From assembly GCA_003233055.1 (NCBI GenBank), contig QIKP01000010.1:26426-90425 (forward strand): 64,000 nucleotides of DNA, in the 5' to 3' direction. Shown piece by piece: positions 47,250-55,673 of this stretch. The notes under the pieces were generated by a model. The model was given only the letters and a program-made list of their open reading frames with translations. It was not told the origin of the DNA and made no database searches. The position numbers and the translations under genes are program-made. The stretch's first letter is position 1; each line of letters begins with the position of its first letter. The DNA is from Planctomycetaceae bacterium. Its GTDB lineage: Bacteria > Planctomycetota > Planctomycetia > Pirellulales > Lacipirellulaceae.

Positions 47250-47933
47250 ATGGGCAGGCAAAATATGAAGGACTCTCAGGCAACCCAGCGCGTCGCGCCG
47301 CGGTTCCTCGCGTTGTGGATTTCTTTCCTCGCGATCGGCGTGATGGCCTCCTCGCTCTTGGCACAGACCGAAGAGAAACAGGTTCGCGTGCCGGAGGTTT
47401 TTCTTTCCTCGCAGCACCAGAAGCTTTGCCACCTGTTGGTCGGCGACACGTTTCCAGACCTCCTGCTTCCGGACGCCCAATCCCCGACCGATCCTCCCCA
47501 AGCAGTGGGCGCTCGACAGGGCGAACGGGCGACCCTCGTCGTCTTTTGGAGTGGCGAAGGGTACATGACCAAGGCTCTCTTGCGAGACTTGGCTGCCGAT
47601 GTGATCGAGCCGTTCGGCAAACGGGGTGTCGCCGTCGTGGCGGTTGCCGTGAAGACGCCGATCGGCAAGGCGCAAGAGTGGAGCGCGAAGCTTGGCTACG
47701 TCGGTCCGACACTCTTGGATCATGATGGCAAAGGGTTCGCGCAGGTCGCTTCCTCCCGGTTGCCCCGCGTCTACATTCTTGATGGTGAGGGGACGATTGT
47801 CTGGTTCGATGTCGAATACTCTTTGGCAACCCGGCGAGAGATCCACCAGACGCTCCACGCCCTCTCCGCGAAAGATCCAGCCGACAAGCCCAAGCGGGCA
47901 AAGAAACCGGCCAAAGCGCCTGCCAGCGAGTGA
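47250..47933 (+). CDS. Secreted thioredoxin-fold (redoxin-like) protein lacking CXXC
   Basis: 227 residues. Signal peptide PRFLALWISFLAIGVMASSLLAQ. The fold markers of AhpC/TSA-redoxins are visible: VGDTFPDLLLPDAQ, ATLVVFWSGEGYMTKALLRDL, AVVAVAVKTPIGKAQEWSAK, and SRLPRVYILDGEGTIVW with the cis-Pro. Where active cysteines normally sit (FWATWCGPC) the sequence is FWSGEGYMTK, so it is not a disulfide oxidoreductase. The tail is Lys/Ala/Pro-rich. Its position behind the giant genes suggests a structural or partner role. Confidence 0.8.
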   Translation: MGRQNMKDSQATQRVAPRFLALWISFLAIGVMASSLLAQTEEKQVRVPEVFLSSQHQKLCHLLVGDTFPDLLLPDAQSPTDPPQAVGARQGERATLVVFWSGEGYMTKALLRDLAADVIEPFGKRGVAVVAVAVKTPIGKAQEWSAKLGYVGPTLLDHDGKGFAQVASSRLPRVYILDGEGTIVWFDVEYSLATRREIHQTLHALSAKDPADKPKRAKKPAKAPASE

Positions 47934-47952
47934 GCCTCGCCTCCCGAGCCAT

Positions 47953-47972
47953 GACCGGAAACGGAACCGGTC
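47953..47972. terminator. Weak hairpin between convergent genes
   Basis: GACCGG (47953-47958) and CCGGTC (47967-47972) with an 8-nt loop, between the redoxin stop and the esterase stop. No T run. Confidence 0.3.
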
Positions 47973-47985
47973 GGTGCGACACGCG

Positions 47986-48762
47986 CTAAGTCGATCGCCG
48001 CCGCTCTTTCTCCAATCGCTCGGCAATAAAGTCAACGCTGCGTTCGGCCATCGCGTTGAAGTAGTCCCAGCTGTGACCTCCTGCTTCGGTTTCCAGATCG
48101 CATTCGTGGGGCACGCCGAGCGAAAAGAGTTTCATCCGAAGCCGGTCGTTGGACTCGTGCCAGTGGTCGCCCGGGTCGCAGCAAAAGAACTGATTCCGAG
48201 GCCAATTAAGCGGGTGGATGTGGAGCGTGGCGGTATCTTGCCGGGCATCTTCAGAGTCGCGGTAGAGCGGCTGCAACTGCGATCGGAGTTCCGGCTGATG
48301 CGTGGGGCTCCCGAGCCAGAGGTGGAAGTCGATCGCGGACGAGATCCCGGCAACGACAGGGAACGTATCGGGATGCTTGTAAGCGAGCCGCAGTGCCCCT
48401 TGGCCTCCCATGCTGATGCCGAGCAACGCAATACGAGGCGGTGCGACGCCCCATCGCTGCTGCAAAAAGGGCACCACTCCGTCGAGCAAGTACCGCTCGG
48501 CGGTAAGATGGGGGTCGAATTCCTTGCAGATGCGGTCGGACCACCAGCTGGGCCCCGTTTGCGGAGCGACGACGCGCAGCCCGTGACGCGCAAAATGCGT
48601 CGTGAAAATCGGGTGGTCCGCCATGTCCCCGAACCCAGCCGAGTGCAGGTAAAGTAGGGTAAATCCATGCGGGTTGGGCATCGCCGGCTCGAACCACCTA
48701 CAGGTGTGCCCTGCGATCTCCAGGGTCGACCAGCTTCCGTTGGAATCCAGTTTTGATTCCAT
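47986..48762 (-). CDS. Alpha/beta-hydrolase, esterase D / acyl esterase type
   Basis: 258 residues. Nucleophile elbow GISMGGQGALRLAYKHP, oxyanion region YLHSAGFGDMAD, catalytic Asp probably in DPGDHWHESND, and His in EAGGHSWDYFNAM. This is the S-formylglutathione hydrolase/esterase D and tributyrin-esterase fold. No signal peptide, so cytoplasmic. Substrate unknown. Confidence 0.88.
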   Translation of the reverse strand: MESKLDSNGSWSTLEIAGHTCRWFEPAMPNPHGFTLLYLHSAGFGDMADHPIFTTHFARHGLRVVAPQTGPSWWSDRICKEFDPHLTAERYLLDGVVPFLQQRWGVAPPRIALLGISMGGQGALRLAYKHPDTFPVVAGISSAIDFHLWLGSPTHQPELRSQLQPLYRDSEDARQDTATLHIHPLNWPRNQFFCCDPGDHWHESNDRLRMKLFSLGVPHECDLETEAGGHSWDYFNAMAERSVDFIAERLEKERRRST

Positions 48763-48822
48763 GTTTTTTTCTCCGGCGTTAGGCGACTTGAAGTGCTGTT
48801 CTACGACTCTGTTGCTAAGTGG

Positions 48823-49560
48823 CTAGCCCGTTTTCCTCACTCGCACGCTCAGCCTATTTTCCACGCCAAGCCGCCCGATCACCCAGAGCGCGGCGACGAC
48901 TTCCCGCCAGTTGATTTTTGATTCGCCATGACGCCGGTTCTCAAAGACGATCGGCGTCTCCTCGAATCGGCAGCCGGCGCGACGGCAACGGTAGAGTAGC
49001 TCTTGCAATACCGCGTAGCCACGCGCTTGAAAACGAGCAAAATCGAGTTGTCGAAGCTTCGCGACACGATAGCAGCGAAAGCTACCGCTCGTGTCGCGAA
49101 CCGGGAGCCGGAGCAGGAGCCGGGCGTAGCGATTGATCATCCAGCTCATCGCTTTGCGGCGTGCGCTCCAGCCCAGGGTGCCGCCCCCCGACACATAGCG
49201 AGAACCGATCACCACGTCTGCGCGTTCCATGCACTCGACGATCGCCGGAAGGTAACGCGGGTGATGACTGAAGTCGGCATCCATGTTGAGTAGGTAGTCG
49301 TAGTCGTTCTCCATGGCATGACCGATCGCCGCGAGATGCGCCGTCCCCAGCCCGAGTTTTTTTTCGCGGTGCAACACAACGAGGCGCGCGTCGGACGCAG
49401 CCAACTCGTCGGCCAGTTCTCCGGTGCCATCGGGGGAGCCATCGTCGACGACCAGCAGGTGCGCGGCGGGCGAAAATTGGTGAATCTCCGCAACCAGTGC
49501 AGCAAGATTGTCTCGCTCGTTGTACGTGCAGAGACTAATGAGAAGGCGTGGGGAGGGCAT
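48823..49560 (-). CDS. Glycosyltransferase family 2 (polyprenol-phosphate mannosyltransferase-like)
   Basis: 245 residues. LISLCTYNERDNLAALVAEI, VVDDGSPDGTGELAD (nucleotide site), YLLNMDADFSHHPRYLP (DXD-like) and GSRYVSGGGTLGWSARRKAMSW are the DPM1-type signature. It probably transfers a sugar from GDP- or UDP-sugar to polyprenol phosphate at the inner membrane. No TM is present, as in short DPM1 forms. Confidence 0.9.
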   Translation of the reverse strand: MPSPRLLISLCTYNERDNLAALVAEIHQFSPAAHLLVVDDGSPDGTGELADELAASDARLVVLHREKKLGLGTAHLAAIGHAMENDYDYLLNMDADFSHHPRYLPAIVECMERADVVIGSRYVSGGGTLGWSARRKAMSWMINRYARLLLRLPVRDTSGSFRCYRVAKLRQLDFARFQARGYAVLQELLYRCRRAGCRFEETPIVFENRRHGESKINWREVVAALWVIGRLGVENRLSVRVRKTG

Positions 49561-49734
49561 CGTTTTTTTTCTCGGACCGGCCGTTTTTCTTTCCACCTGT
49601 TGGACGATGGCATGTGAAAAAATGGGAACCAACATCCTAGCAGACGCCCTAACGGACCGGTACGGGGAACATCAATGGGGCCTGCCGGAAGGAGGGCGTC
49701 GAGAAGCGATGGCGACGGGGGCCCCTCGCCTTGT

Positions 49735-52179
49735 CTACTGCCCAAACCCCGGATGCAAAACCCGAGTCAATTGTTCCAGCTTCCGCGACTCCTCTTGTCG
49801 CCCCAGTTGCTTTAGGAGTTGGATTCGTGCGGCGCGGGCGCGGAGCCAGCGCGGGCCGCCACGTTGGCTGGCCGATTCGACCCTGGTCCAAACGGTGAGA
49901 GCGGGGGCGTGGTCACCCGTCGTGGCGAGGAGCGTGGCGTACTCTTCTTGGAGGTCACCATCACGGGGAAACTGGGGGAGGAGCGACTCGTACAACTTGC
50001 TCGCCGCCGGCTCGTTCCCGACGGCCACCAGCGCCGCCGCCCGATAACGATCCGCCGGCTTTTGCCAATCGCTTACGTCTTGGCGAGCAATCTCTAGGGC
50101 TGCTAGCACCAGTTGCCCGATGGCGGCCTGCTCCGAGTGGCGTTCGCCGAGCGGCGAGAGTTGTTCGACCAGTTGTTTGACGAGCGGTTCGAGCGATGGG
50201 GCTGCTCCTTCGGTCGACTCCTTGCGCAGCAGGTCGATGGCCTCGGCGGTATTGCCTGTCTCGACGAGTACCCTCGCCAGCAACGGCACCGCTTCCCGTC
50301 GCCATGGCTCGCTCGGTGGCGGCGAACCGGTGAGGGCGGCGCGGAGCATTTGTTCGGCATAAGCGGCCCCCGATTTTCCGGACGCCTGTCGCATTCGGGC
50401 CAGTTGTAGCGCGCAGGTCCGCTGCGCATCGCTCCAGGTGGCGGGCCAGCGGTTGTCTGCGCCAGTGATCCTTGGCTGCAATCGCTTGGTCGCGCGGACA
50501 ATCCACTCGCGTTGCGCTGTGGCATCGGTGATCGATTCGCCGTGACTTCGATAGGCGACCGCCAGCAAGGCCATCGTCCGATCGAAGTCGGGCGAATCGG
50601 GCGTTGGCCTTTCGAGGACCTCGTCGAGCAGATCGACCACCCTTGACCACTGCTGCCGAGCGGCAAGCGACTGCCCAAGCCAGAGGCGAATCTCTTCGGT
50701 CGCTGGGGACGCAGGCCAATGCCGCAAATGTTCGCGGCAGGCTTGGAGATACGCCTCCAGGAAGGGCTGGCGCGCGTCGCGCGGTGCCTCGCGTGCTGCG
50801 GTAGCAAGGCAGAGGATCGCTTCGCGGTGATCGCTGGCCGAGTCGTCACGGTCGAGCGACCCGAGCGCGAGCCGGCGGAACCGGTCGGCCGCCTGGGAGA
50901 AGTCGCGTTGCTGCTGCACAATCGCTGCGGCCGTTCGCTCTGCGTCGAAGGCTGCTTTGCGATTCGCCCCCCGGCGGTGCAGCTCGGCGGCCCGGTCGTA
51001 AGCCGCAACGGCTTCGGTCAGCTTGCCCGCGCGAAAGAAATGCTCGGCCGCATGAACTTGCCCGACCGCGGTCGTGGTGTCGCCCTCTGCGGCAAACGAT
51101 CGCCCGACCTGTGCTTCCGCTTGGCGAATCCATGAAGGCCCATGGTTCGCCCGAATCGAGGCGAGAAGTCGGTCGATCTCGCCGGTGTCACGCTCTTGGG
51201 AGGCGAGTAACAGCTGCAAGTGGGCCAAGTCGAATTCGGGGGAGCGGCCTGCCGGAGGTGCGCCGTGCTGAAGCCATTCGCGTGCGTCGCTCATGCGTCC
51301 GCTGTCCGTTAGTAGGTGCAGCCGGACCGCCGCCAACCGAGCAGTAGCCTCCGCGTCTGGTTTTTCGTCGGTCCATCGATCGAACAACGCGAGGCCTTCC
51401 TCCGCCTGGCCCAATTCGCCCAGCGATTCGGCAAGCAAGGCTCGCGCGCGCCAAGCGATTTTATCGGCCGGAGTTCCACCTGCAATCCGTTCTAGTGACT
51501 CGATCGCCTGCTGCAATGCGTTGACTCGATCGGTCGACCCTATCGCGTAGGTCAGCCCTTGCTGGCGATAGGCGCGGGCGAGCGCGAGCGAAATATTGCG
51601 ATCCAAGCCATCCAGCTCATCCGACGTGAACTCGGGTACCGCTTGCGACTGGCCCAGCGCCGTTTGTTGCCGGCGATGTTCGACTTCGCCCGCCGCGTCA
51701 CGCAATCCGGCAATACCGAGGCGGAGCAGGCTTCGGACGTCGTCCGTTGCCGTCGCTAGGTCGAGCTGTTCGAGCCGCTCCAGCTTGGCCTGTTGCAGAA
51801 GAACAAGGGCGTCCTGCAAGTCGATGAGCAGCCAGTAAGGTGTGGATTCCCCAACTTCCAAGTAGGCGTCGAGAAGTGCATGCGCCTGCCGCCAGTGTCG
51901 ATCGCGCTGGTGGGCTGGTGCATCGAAAGCCCGACTCACTGCGACAAGCGACCACTCGAGGGTCAGCTCCGCGCGCTCGCGATCGGTGAGCCGGTCCGAA
52001 TCGAGCCGCGTCTGGCAATGCTCTTCCGCCAAACGATAAAGCCCTCGCTCTCGCAGCGATTGAGTGAATCGCTGGTCGATCGTTTGCGTTGGCGTTTCGG
52101 CGAGTCCGTTGGCCACCAGGAGCGCGAGACACGCGAGGATCCCTAGAGTCGCACCTCTTGGTGAAGTTGGCCCGTTCAT
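49735..52179 (-). CDS. Secreted TPR-like repeat protein of the Exb operon
   Basis: 814 residues. Signal peptide ATLGILACLALLVANGLAE, then helical tetratricopeptide-like repeats to the end (for example AEHFFRAGKLTEAVAAYDRAAELHRRG and EEYATLLATTGDHAPALTVWTRVE). Its ATG overlaps the exbD stop by 4 bp (ATGA), so translation is coupled. In planctomycetes such TPR proteins accompany ExbB/ExbD and probably act as periplasmic partners of the energised complex. Confidence 0.82.
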   Translation of the reverse strand: MNGPTSPRGATLGILACLALLVANGLAETPTQTIDQRFTQSLRERGLYRLAEEHCQTRLDSDRLTDRERAELTLEWSLVAVSRAFDAPAHQRDRHWRQAHALLDAYLEVGESTPYWLLIDLQDALVLLQQAKLERLEQLDLATATDDVRSLLRLGIAGLRDAAGEVEHRRQQTALGQSQAVPEFTSDELDGLDRNISLALARAYRQQGLTYAIGSTDRVNALQQAIESLERIAGGTPADKIAWRARALLAESLGELGQAEEGLALFDRWTDEKPDAEATARLAAVRLHLLTDSGRMSDAREWLQHGAPPAGRSPEFDLAHLQLLLASQERDTGEIDRLLASIRANHGPSWIRQAEAQVGRSFAAEGDTTTAVGQVHAAEHFFRAGKLTEAVAAYDRAAELHRRGANRKAAFDAERTAAAIVQQQRDFSQAADRFRRLALGSLDRDDSASDHREAILCLATAAREAPRDARQPFLEAYLQACREHLRHWPASPATEEIRLWLGQSLAARQQWSRVVDLLDEVLERPTPDSPDFDRTMALLAVAYRSHGESITDATAQREWIVRATKRLQPRITGADNRWPATWSDAQRTCALQLARMRQASGKSGAAYAEQMLRAALTGSPPPSEPWRREAVPLLARVLVETGNTAEAIDLLRKESTEGAAPSLEPLVKQLVEQLSPLGERHSEQAAIGQLVLAALEIARQDVSDWQKPADRYRAAALVAVGNEPAASKLYESLLPQFPRDGDLQEEYATLLATTGDHAPALTVWTRVESASQRGGPRWLRARAARIQLLKQLGRQEESRKLEQLTRVLHPGFGQ

Positions 52180-52622
52180 TCCGCCTCCGCAGCGAATTGC
52201 ACCTTCACGAGCCCGACGGCGCGGCACAGGTCGTACACCGCAATCGCCTCGCCAAGCGGCACGCGGTCGTCGCAATCGACCACTACCGGTAGGCTGCTAT
52301 CGATCTGGGCAATCGCGACGAGCAGTTGCTCCAGATCTAGGCGGGAGTCGCACGGTTGTTCGTTCACCTGCCATGTCGCACCGCGGCCCGCCGGAACGAC
52401 TTCCACGACAATCTGTTCGAGGTCGTCTGGAAGTTCGACCGGTGCCGCCATATCGGACGTCCCGGAGACAAGCAGGTTCGATGGCAACACCAGCTCCACC
52501 GCCTGGAAGCTGGCGGTGCAAACGAAGAAGATCAGCAATAGAAACACCACGTCGATCATCGGCGTCATCGACAGCTCGCTCGTCGGCTGCTGAAATCGAG
52601 CATGTCGCCAAGTAGTTTTCAT
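52176..52622 (-). CDS. exbD: ExbD/TolR-like protein
   Basis: 148 residues. One N-terminal TM with the conserved Asp of the motor: SMTPMIDVVFLLLIFFVCTASF. The periplasmic domain (VPLGEAIAVYDLCRAVGL) is the ExbD dimer domain. It is the second of two exbD genes; the Fic gene sits between it and its partner at 54359. Couples proton flow with ExbB to outer-membrane or envelope work. Confidence 0.93.
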   Translation of the reverse strand: MKTTWRHARFQQPTSELSMTPMIDVVFLLLIFFVCTASFQAVELVLPSNLLVSGTSDMAAPVELPDDLEQIVVEVVPAGRGATWQVNEQPCDSRLDLEQLLVAIAQIDSSLPVVVDCDDRVPLGEAIAVYDLCRAVGLVKVQFAAEAE

Positions 52623-52992
52623 GGGGGGGATTCTCCGGGAAGAGGAGGAGGCTGTTCTTGGGAATATTAGCCGTTGTGAAAAAGCCGCTCAGACGAGATC
52701 GATTTCCTTTTCTCGTTAGCTCTATTCCGACGGGATTAACGCTTTAGCTAGCATGGAGAGAAGCGGAAAAAACCCCCGTATTGGCAGCTTGCTGCCCCTG
52801 GATTGCATTTAGCTATTCCCTGTTACTTTGCTATTTTAGCAAAATTCGAACCTTCGTCATCTATCAACTTGGAATCGGAATAGGGCCTTCGTTTACTAGT
52901 AAATTTACCCAACGGGCAGTATATACTAATTTATCACATATTAGCATATACTTAGTATTCCGCCGCTAACTCCTATAGTAGTAGTACTTTAC
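52623..52992. other. AT-rich region upstream of fic
   Basis: Clearly AT-richer than the rest of the window. Holds the palindromic region at 52923-52958 and the fic promoter. No additional gene. Confidence 0.6.
52923..52958. promoter_or_regulatory. AT-rich inverted repeats upstream of fic (operator candidate)
   Basis: ATACTAA (52923-52929) and TTAGTAT (52952-52958) form an outer inverted repeat; CTAAT (52926-52930) and ATTAG (52940-52944) a nested one. It begins 35-70 bp before the fic ATG. Confidence 0.45.
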
Positions 52993-54324
52993 ATGAAAAA
53001 ACCAAAAAAACCTCCGTCACCCCCCGTTTATAGCAAGGTGGCACCGGAACGGCTCCAAAAGTGGTTTTCCCTTGCCACGTCGGTTCGAGTCAATGGGAAA
53101 TACCTTCATTGGGAAAAATTCAGGTACCACGAGCCCCCTTCGGACCTGTCGGTAGAAGAGTGGTGGCATGCGGTGAAACTCTTGCGCCAGTCTCAGAAAC
53201 AGAGCACCCCCTTGGCTGACAAGTCAGGCCAGCCTTTCGAGTACCTAACGGATTCGACCATCCAGGAGAAATTGCACCAGATTGACCTCGGCGCTGGTGG
53301 TCGGATTTCGATGCCCCAGCAAATCACCAATCCCGACACTCGGGATCGGTACTATATCCATAGCCTTATCGAGGAAGCCATTACATCTAGTCAGTTGGAG
53401 GGCGCACAAACCATGCGTCAGGTTGCCAAGGAAATGATAAAAAGCCGGAGGCAGCCGAGAGACCGAAGCGAGAAAATGATTCTAAACAACTTCTTGACGA
53501 TGAAGCGAATAAGCGAAATCAAACAGGACCGACTGACGCCTGAGCTTATTTTCAATATCCACCGATTGGTTAGCAACGACGCGATCGACAACCTGGACGC
53601 CGTCGGGCGACTCCGAAACGACAACGAAGAGGAGGAGGTTGCCGTTTATGATACGGAAGGCAATATCCTGCACCAACCACCACATGCCTCACAGTTGCCA
53701 GGGCGACTTACCGAGCTCTGTCGATTTGCGAATGGCCAGTCGCCCGATGGATTTGTACATCCCGTGATACGTGCGATTATTGTGCATTTCTGGTTGGCGT
53801 ACGACCATCCGTTCGTGGACGGTAACGGCCGAACTGCTAGGGCGCTTTTTTACTGGTCCATGTTGCATCATGGATACTGGCTCTTTGAATTCATTTCGAT
53901 TTCAAGCATCATCAAGAACGCACCGGTAAAATACGGGAGGGCATTTCTTTGGACGGAGACCGATGACAACGACCTCACCTATTTTGTCGACTATCACCTC
54001 CATGTTATTGATCGAGCAATCCACGACCTACACGAGTACATTTCTAAAAAGAGCAAAGAATTAAAGCAAACGGAAAAGAATCTCAAAAATCTTTCCCTCT
54101 TCAATCATCGTCAGTTGGCGCTGCTTTCCCACGCTTTTCGACATCCTGATGCAGACTATACAATAGAGTCGCATCGGCTATCGCATAACGTGGTCTACCA
54201 AACGGCAAGAACAGACCTCGTGCGCCTTTGCGACCTGGGGCTCCTTGTCGACAGAAAAGTCGGGAAAACAATCCATTTCCGCCCAGTTCAGAACATTTCT
54301 GAGAAGCTAAAGACGCTGGATTAA
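52993..54324 (+). CDS. Fic-domain protein with N-terminal inhibitory motif and C-terminal winged helix
   Basis: 443 residues. Catalytic motif HPFVDGNGRTAR near residue 272 (AMP transfer to Ser/Thr/Tyr of target proteins). Auto-inhibitory glutamate in TSSQLEGAQ, Glu136, before the Fic core, which makes it class II. C-terminal winged-helix-like segment (residues about 375-440). It lies on the strand opposite to the surrounding Exb operon, between the two exbD genes, and is AT-richer with many AAA/AAT codons. This strongly suggests recent acquisition. No partner antitoxin is adjacent. Confidence 0.92.
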   Translation: MKKPKKPPSPPVYSKVAPERLQKWFSLATSVRVNGKYLHWEKFRYHEPPSDLSVEEWWHAVKLLRQSQKQSTPLADKSGQPFEYLTDSTIQEKLHQIDLGAGGRISMPQQITNPDTRDRYYIHSLIEEAITSSQLEGAQTMRQVAKEMIKSRRQPRDRSEKMILNNFLTMKRISEIKQDRLTPELIFNIHRLVSNDAIDNLDAVGRLRNDNEEEEVAVYDTEGNILHQPPHASQLPGRLTELCRFANGQSPDGFVHPVIRAIIVHFWLAYDHPFVDGNGRTARALFYWSMLHHGYWLFEFISISSIIKNAPVKYGRAFLWTETDDNDLTYFVDYHLHVIDRAIHDLHEYISKKSKELKQTEKNLKNLSLFNHRQLALLSHAFRHPDADYTIESHRLSHNVVYQTARTDLVRLCDLGLLVDRKVGKTIHFRPVQNISEKLKTLD

Positions 54325-54336
54325 AGTCGACATCTG

Positions 54337-54353
54337 ATAGCAAGCGGCTATCA
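54337..54353 (+). terminator. Possible fic hairpin
   Basis: GATAGC (54337-54342) and GCTATC (54348-54353) flank a 5-nt loop, 12 bp past the fic stop. No T run follows. Confidence 0.35.
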
Positions 54354-54358
54354 ACTCC

Positions 54359-54766
54359 CTACTCTATCACCGCGAACGAGACGTCCCAGATTTGGGCTTT
54401 TGCGCACGCGACGAGCACCGGCTTGACTTGGCCAAACGGAATCTGCTGATCGGCGCGGATGCGGACCTCCAAAGGCAACCTTGCCGATTCACGCTCGAAG
54501 CCAAGGCGACTTTCCAGTTCGGCGAGAAACATCGTATCCCCCCCCAGAAGCACGGAACCATCCGATTTGAGGTTGATCGTCACCCGCTCGGTTTTCGGGT
54601 TACCTGGTGCGTCGCCCGTCGTCGCGACCGGCAAATCGAGCTGAAGCTGTGTCTCTTGCTGGGCCAGGTGGCTGCTTACGAGGAAAAAAATGATCAGCAG
54701 AAACACCACGTCGATCATCGGCGTCATGTTCATCGAAGCAGACCGGCGATCGCGAACGTTCGTCAT
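54359..54766 (-). CDS. exbD: ExbD/TolR-like protein
   Basis: 135 residues. NMTPMIDVVFLLIIFFLVSSHLAQ is the TM with motor Asp. The periplasmic part (VRIRADQQIPFGQVKPVLVACAKAQ) is ExbD. It is the first exbD after exbB (57 bp spacing to 54824). The two exbD genes in tandem are typical for planctomycete ExbB operons; here they are split by the Fic gene. Confidence 0.93.
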   Translation of the reverse strand: MTNVRDRRSASMNMTPMIDVVFLLIIFFLVSSHLAQQETQLQLDLPVATTGDAPGNPKTERVTINLKSDGSVLLGGDTMFLAELESRLGFERESARLPLEVRIRADQQIPFGQVKPVLVACAKAQIWDVSFAVIE

Positions 54767-54795
54767 TGCAAAGGGGCGAGGGATTAAGCGATTAG

Positions 54796-54817
54796 CCGAC
54801 GAGCTACGCCTCGTCGG
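54796..54817. repeat. Copy 2 of the CGACGAG/CTCGTCG hairpin family
   Basis: CCGACGAG (54796-54803) pairs with CTCGTCGG (54810-54817), loop CTACGC, in the exbB-exbD gap. Confidence 0.6.
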
Positions 54818-54823
54818 ATGCGG

Positions 54824-55585
54824 TCAGGCGTTCGTAGGCCGCTTGCGGGTTTGTAGTGCGCGTTTCACGGGCAATAGTACATGGCGCGCCGTCGCGACGG
54901 TCTCCGACATCAATCCATCCACGCGGTTGCGAAAGACGGCGTACGCCGCGTGCGACGGGATGGCCACAAGCAACCCGCCCACCGTCGTCACGAGCGCTTG
55001 GTAGATGCCCGAGGCGAGTTGCCCCGCGCGGGCGGCACCTTGGGTGTTAGCCACTTCGCGGAACGCCAAGATCATGCCGATGACGGTCCCCAAGAGGCCT
55101 ACCATCGGGGCGATGTTGCTCAGGACCGACAGGTACTCGATTTTGCGAAAGAGCCGCCCAGCCTGTTCGGCTGCCTCTTCTTCCATTCCCTTTTCGACCG
55201 CCGCCCAGCCCCCCTCGGTCTCGGCGAGCGCGGCCTTCACCAAAGCGGCCAGTGCGCAGGGCGACGCGTTGCATTTTTCGATCGCTGCGCCGACTTGCCC
55301 CTGCTGGAGCACTGCCAGCAACTCCTCCTCCAACCCGGGCGGCATCATCACGCTGCGCCGAATTGTGAGGGCATGCTCGACACCGAGCGCCAGTCCACCG
55401 ATCGATAGCAAGAGCAACAGTCCAACGATCAAGAAGCCAACGATGCCGCCTGCGAAGATGATGTCGGCAATCGAATCCCCTGCGTCGGGTGGGGCGGCTT
55501 CTTGTGCCAAGGCGAGACTCGAAAACGCCACGGCTGCGCCTAGCGAGATCGTGATGATGAAAAGAGTGCGAAGCAAGCCAAACAT
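54824..55585 (-). CDS. exbB: ExbB/TolQ/MotA-like proton channel protein
   Basis: 253 residues from ATG 55585 (a GTG at 55603 is also possible). Signal-like start then TM GGIVGFLIVGLLLLLSIGGLALGVEHA, a cytoplasmic helix with AAIEKCNASPCALAALVKAAL, then two TMs with the MotA/ExbB motif EYLSVLSNIAPMVGLLGTVIGMILAF and LVTTVGGLLVAIPSHAAY. Forms the channel with ExbD. Encoded between the TPR gene and exbD. Confidence 0.93.
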   Translation of the reverse strand: MFGLLRTLFIITISLGAAVAFSSLALAQEAAPPDAGDSIADIIFAGGIVGFLIVGLLLLLSIGGLALGVEHALTIRRSVMMPPGLEEELLAVLQQGQVGAAIEKCNASPCALAALVKAALAETEGGWAAVEKGMEEEAAEQAGRLFRKIEYLSVLSNIAPMVGLLGTVIGMILAFREVANTQGAARAGQLASGIYQALVTTVGGLLVAIPSHAAYAVFRNRVDGLMSETVATARHVLLPVKRALQTRKRPTNA

Positions 55586-55673
55586 CCTTGTAGTGCGAAC
55601 CACCTCTAAGGCAAACGGGGCCCCTAAGGGCCATGGTCAGCGAGCGCCGTGAAAAGTAAACGGCGGCTATCTT

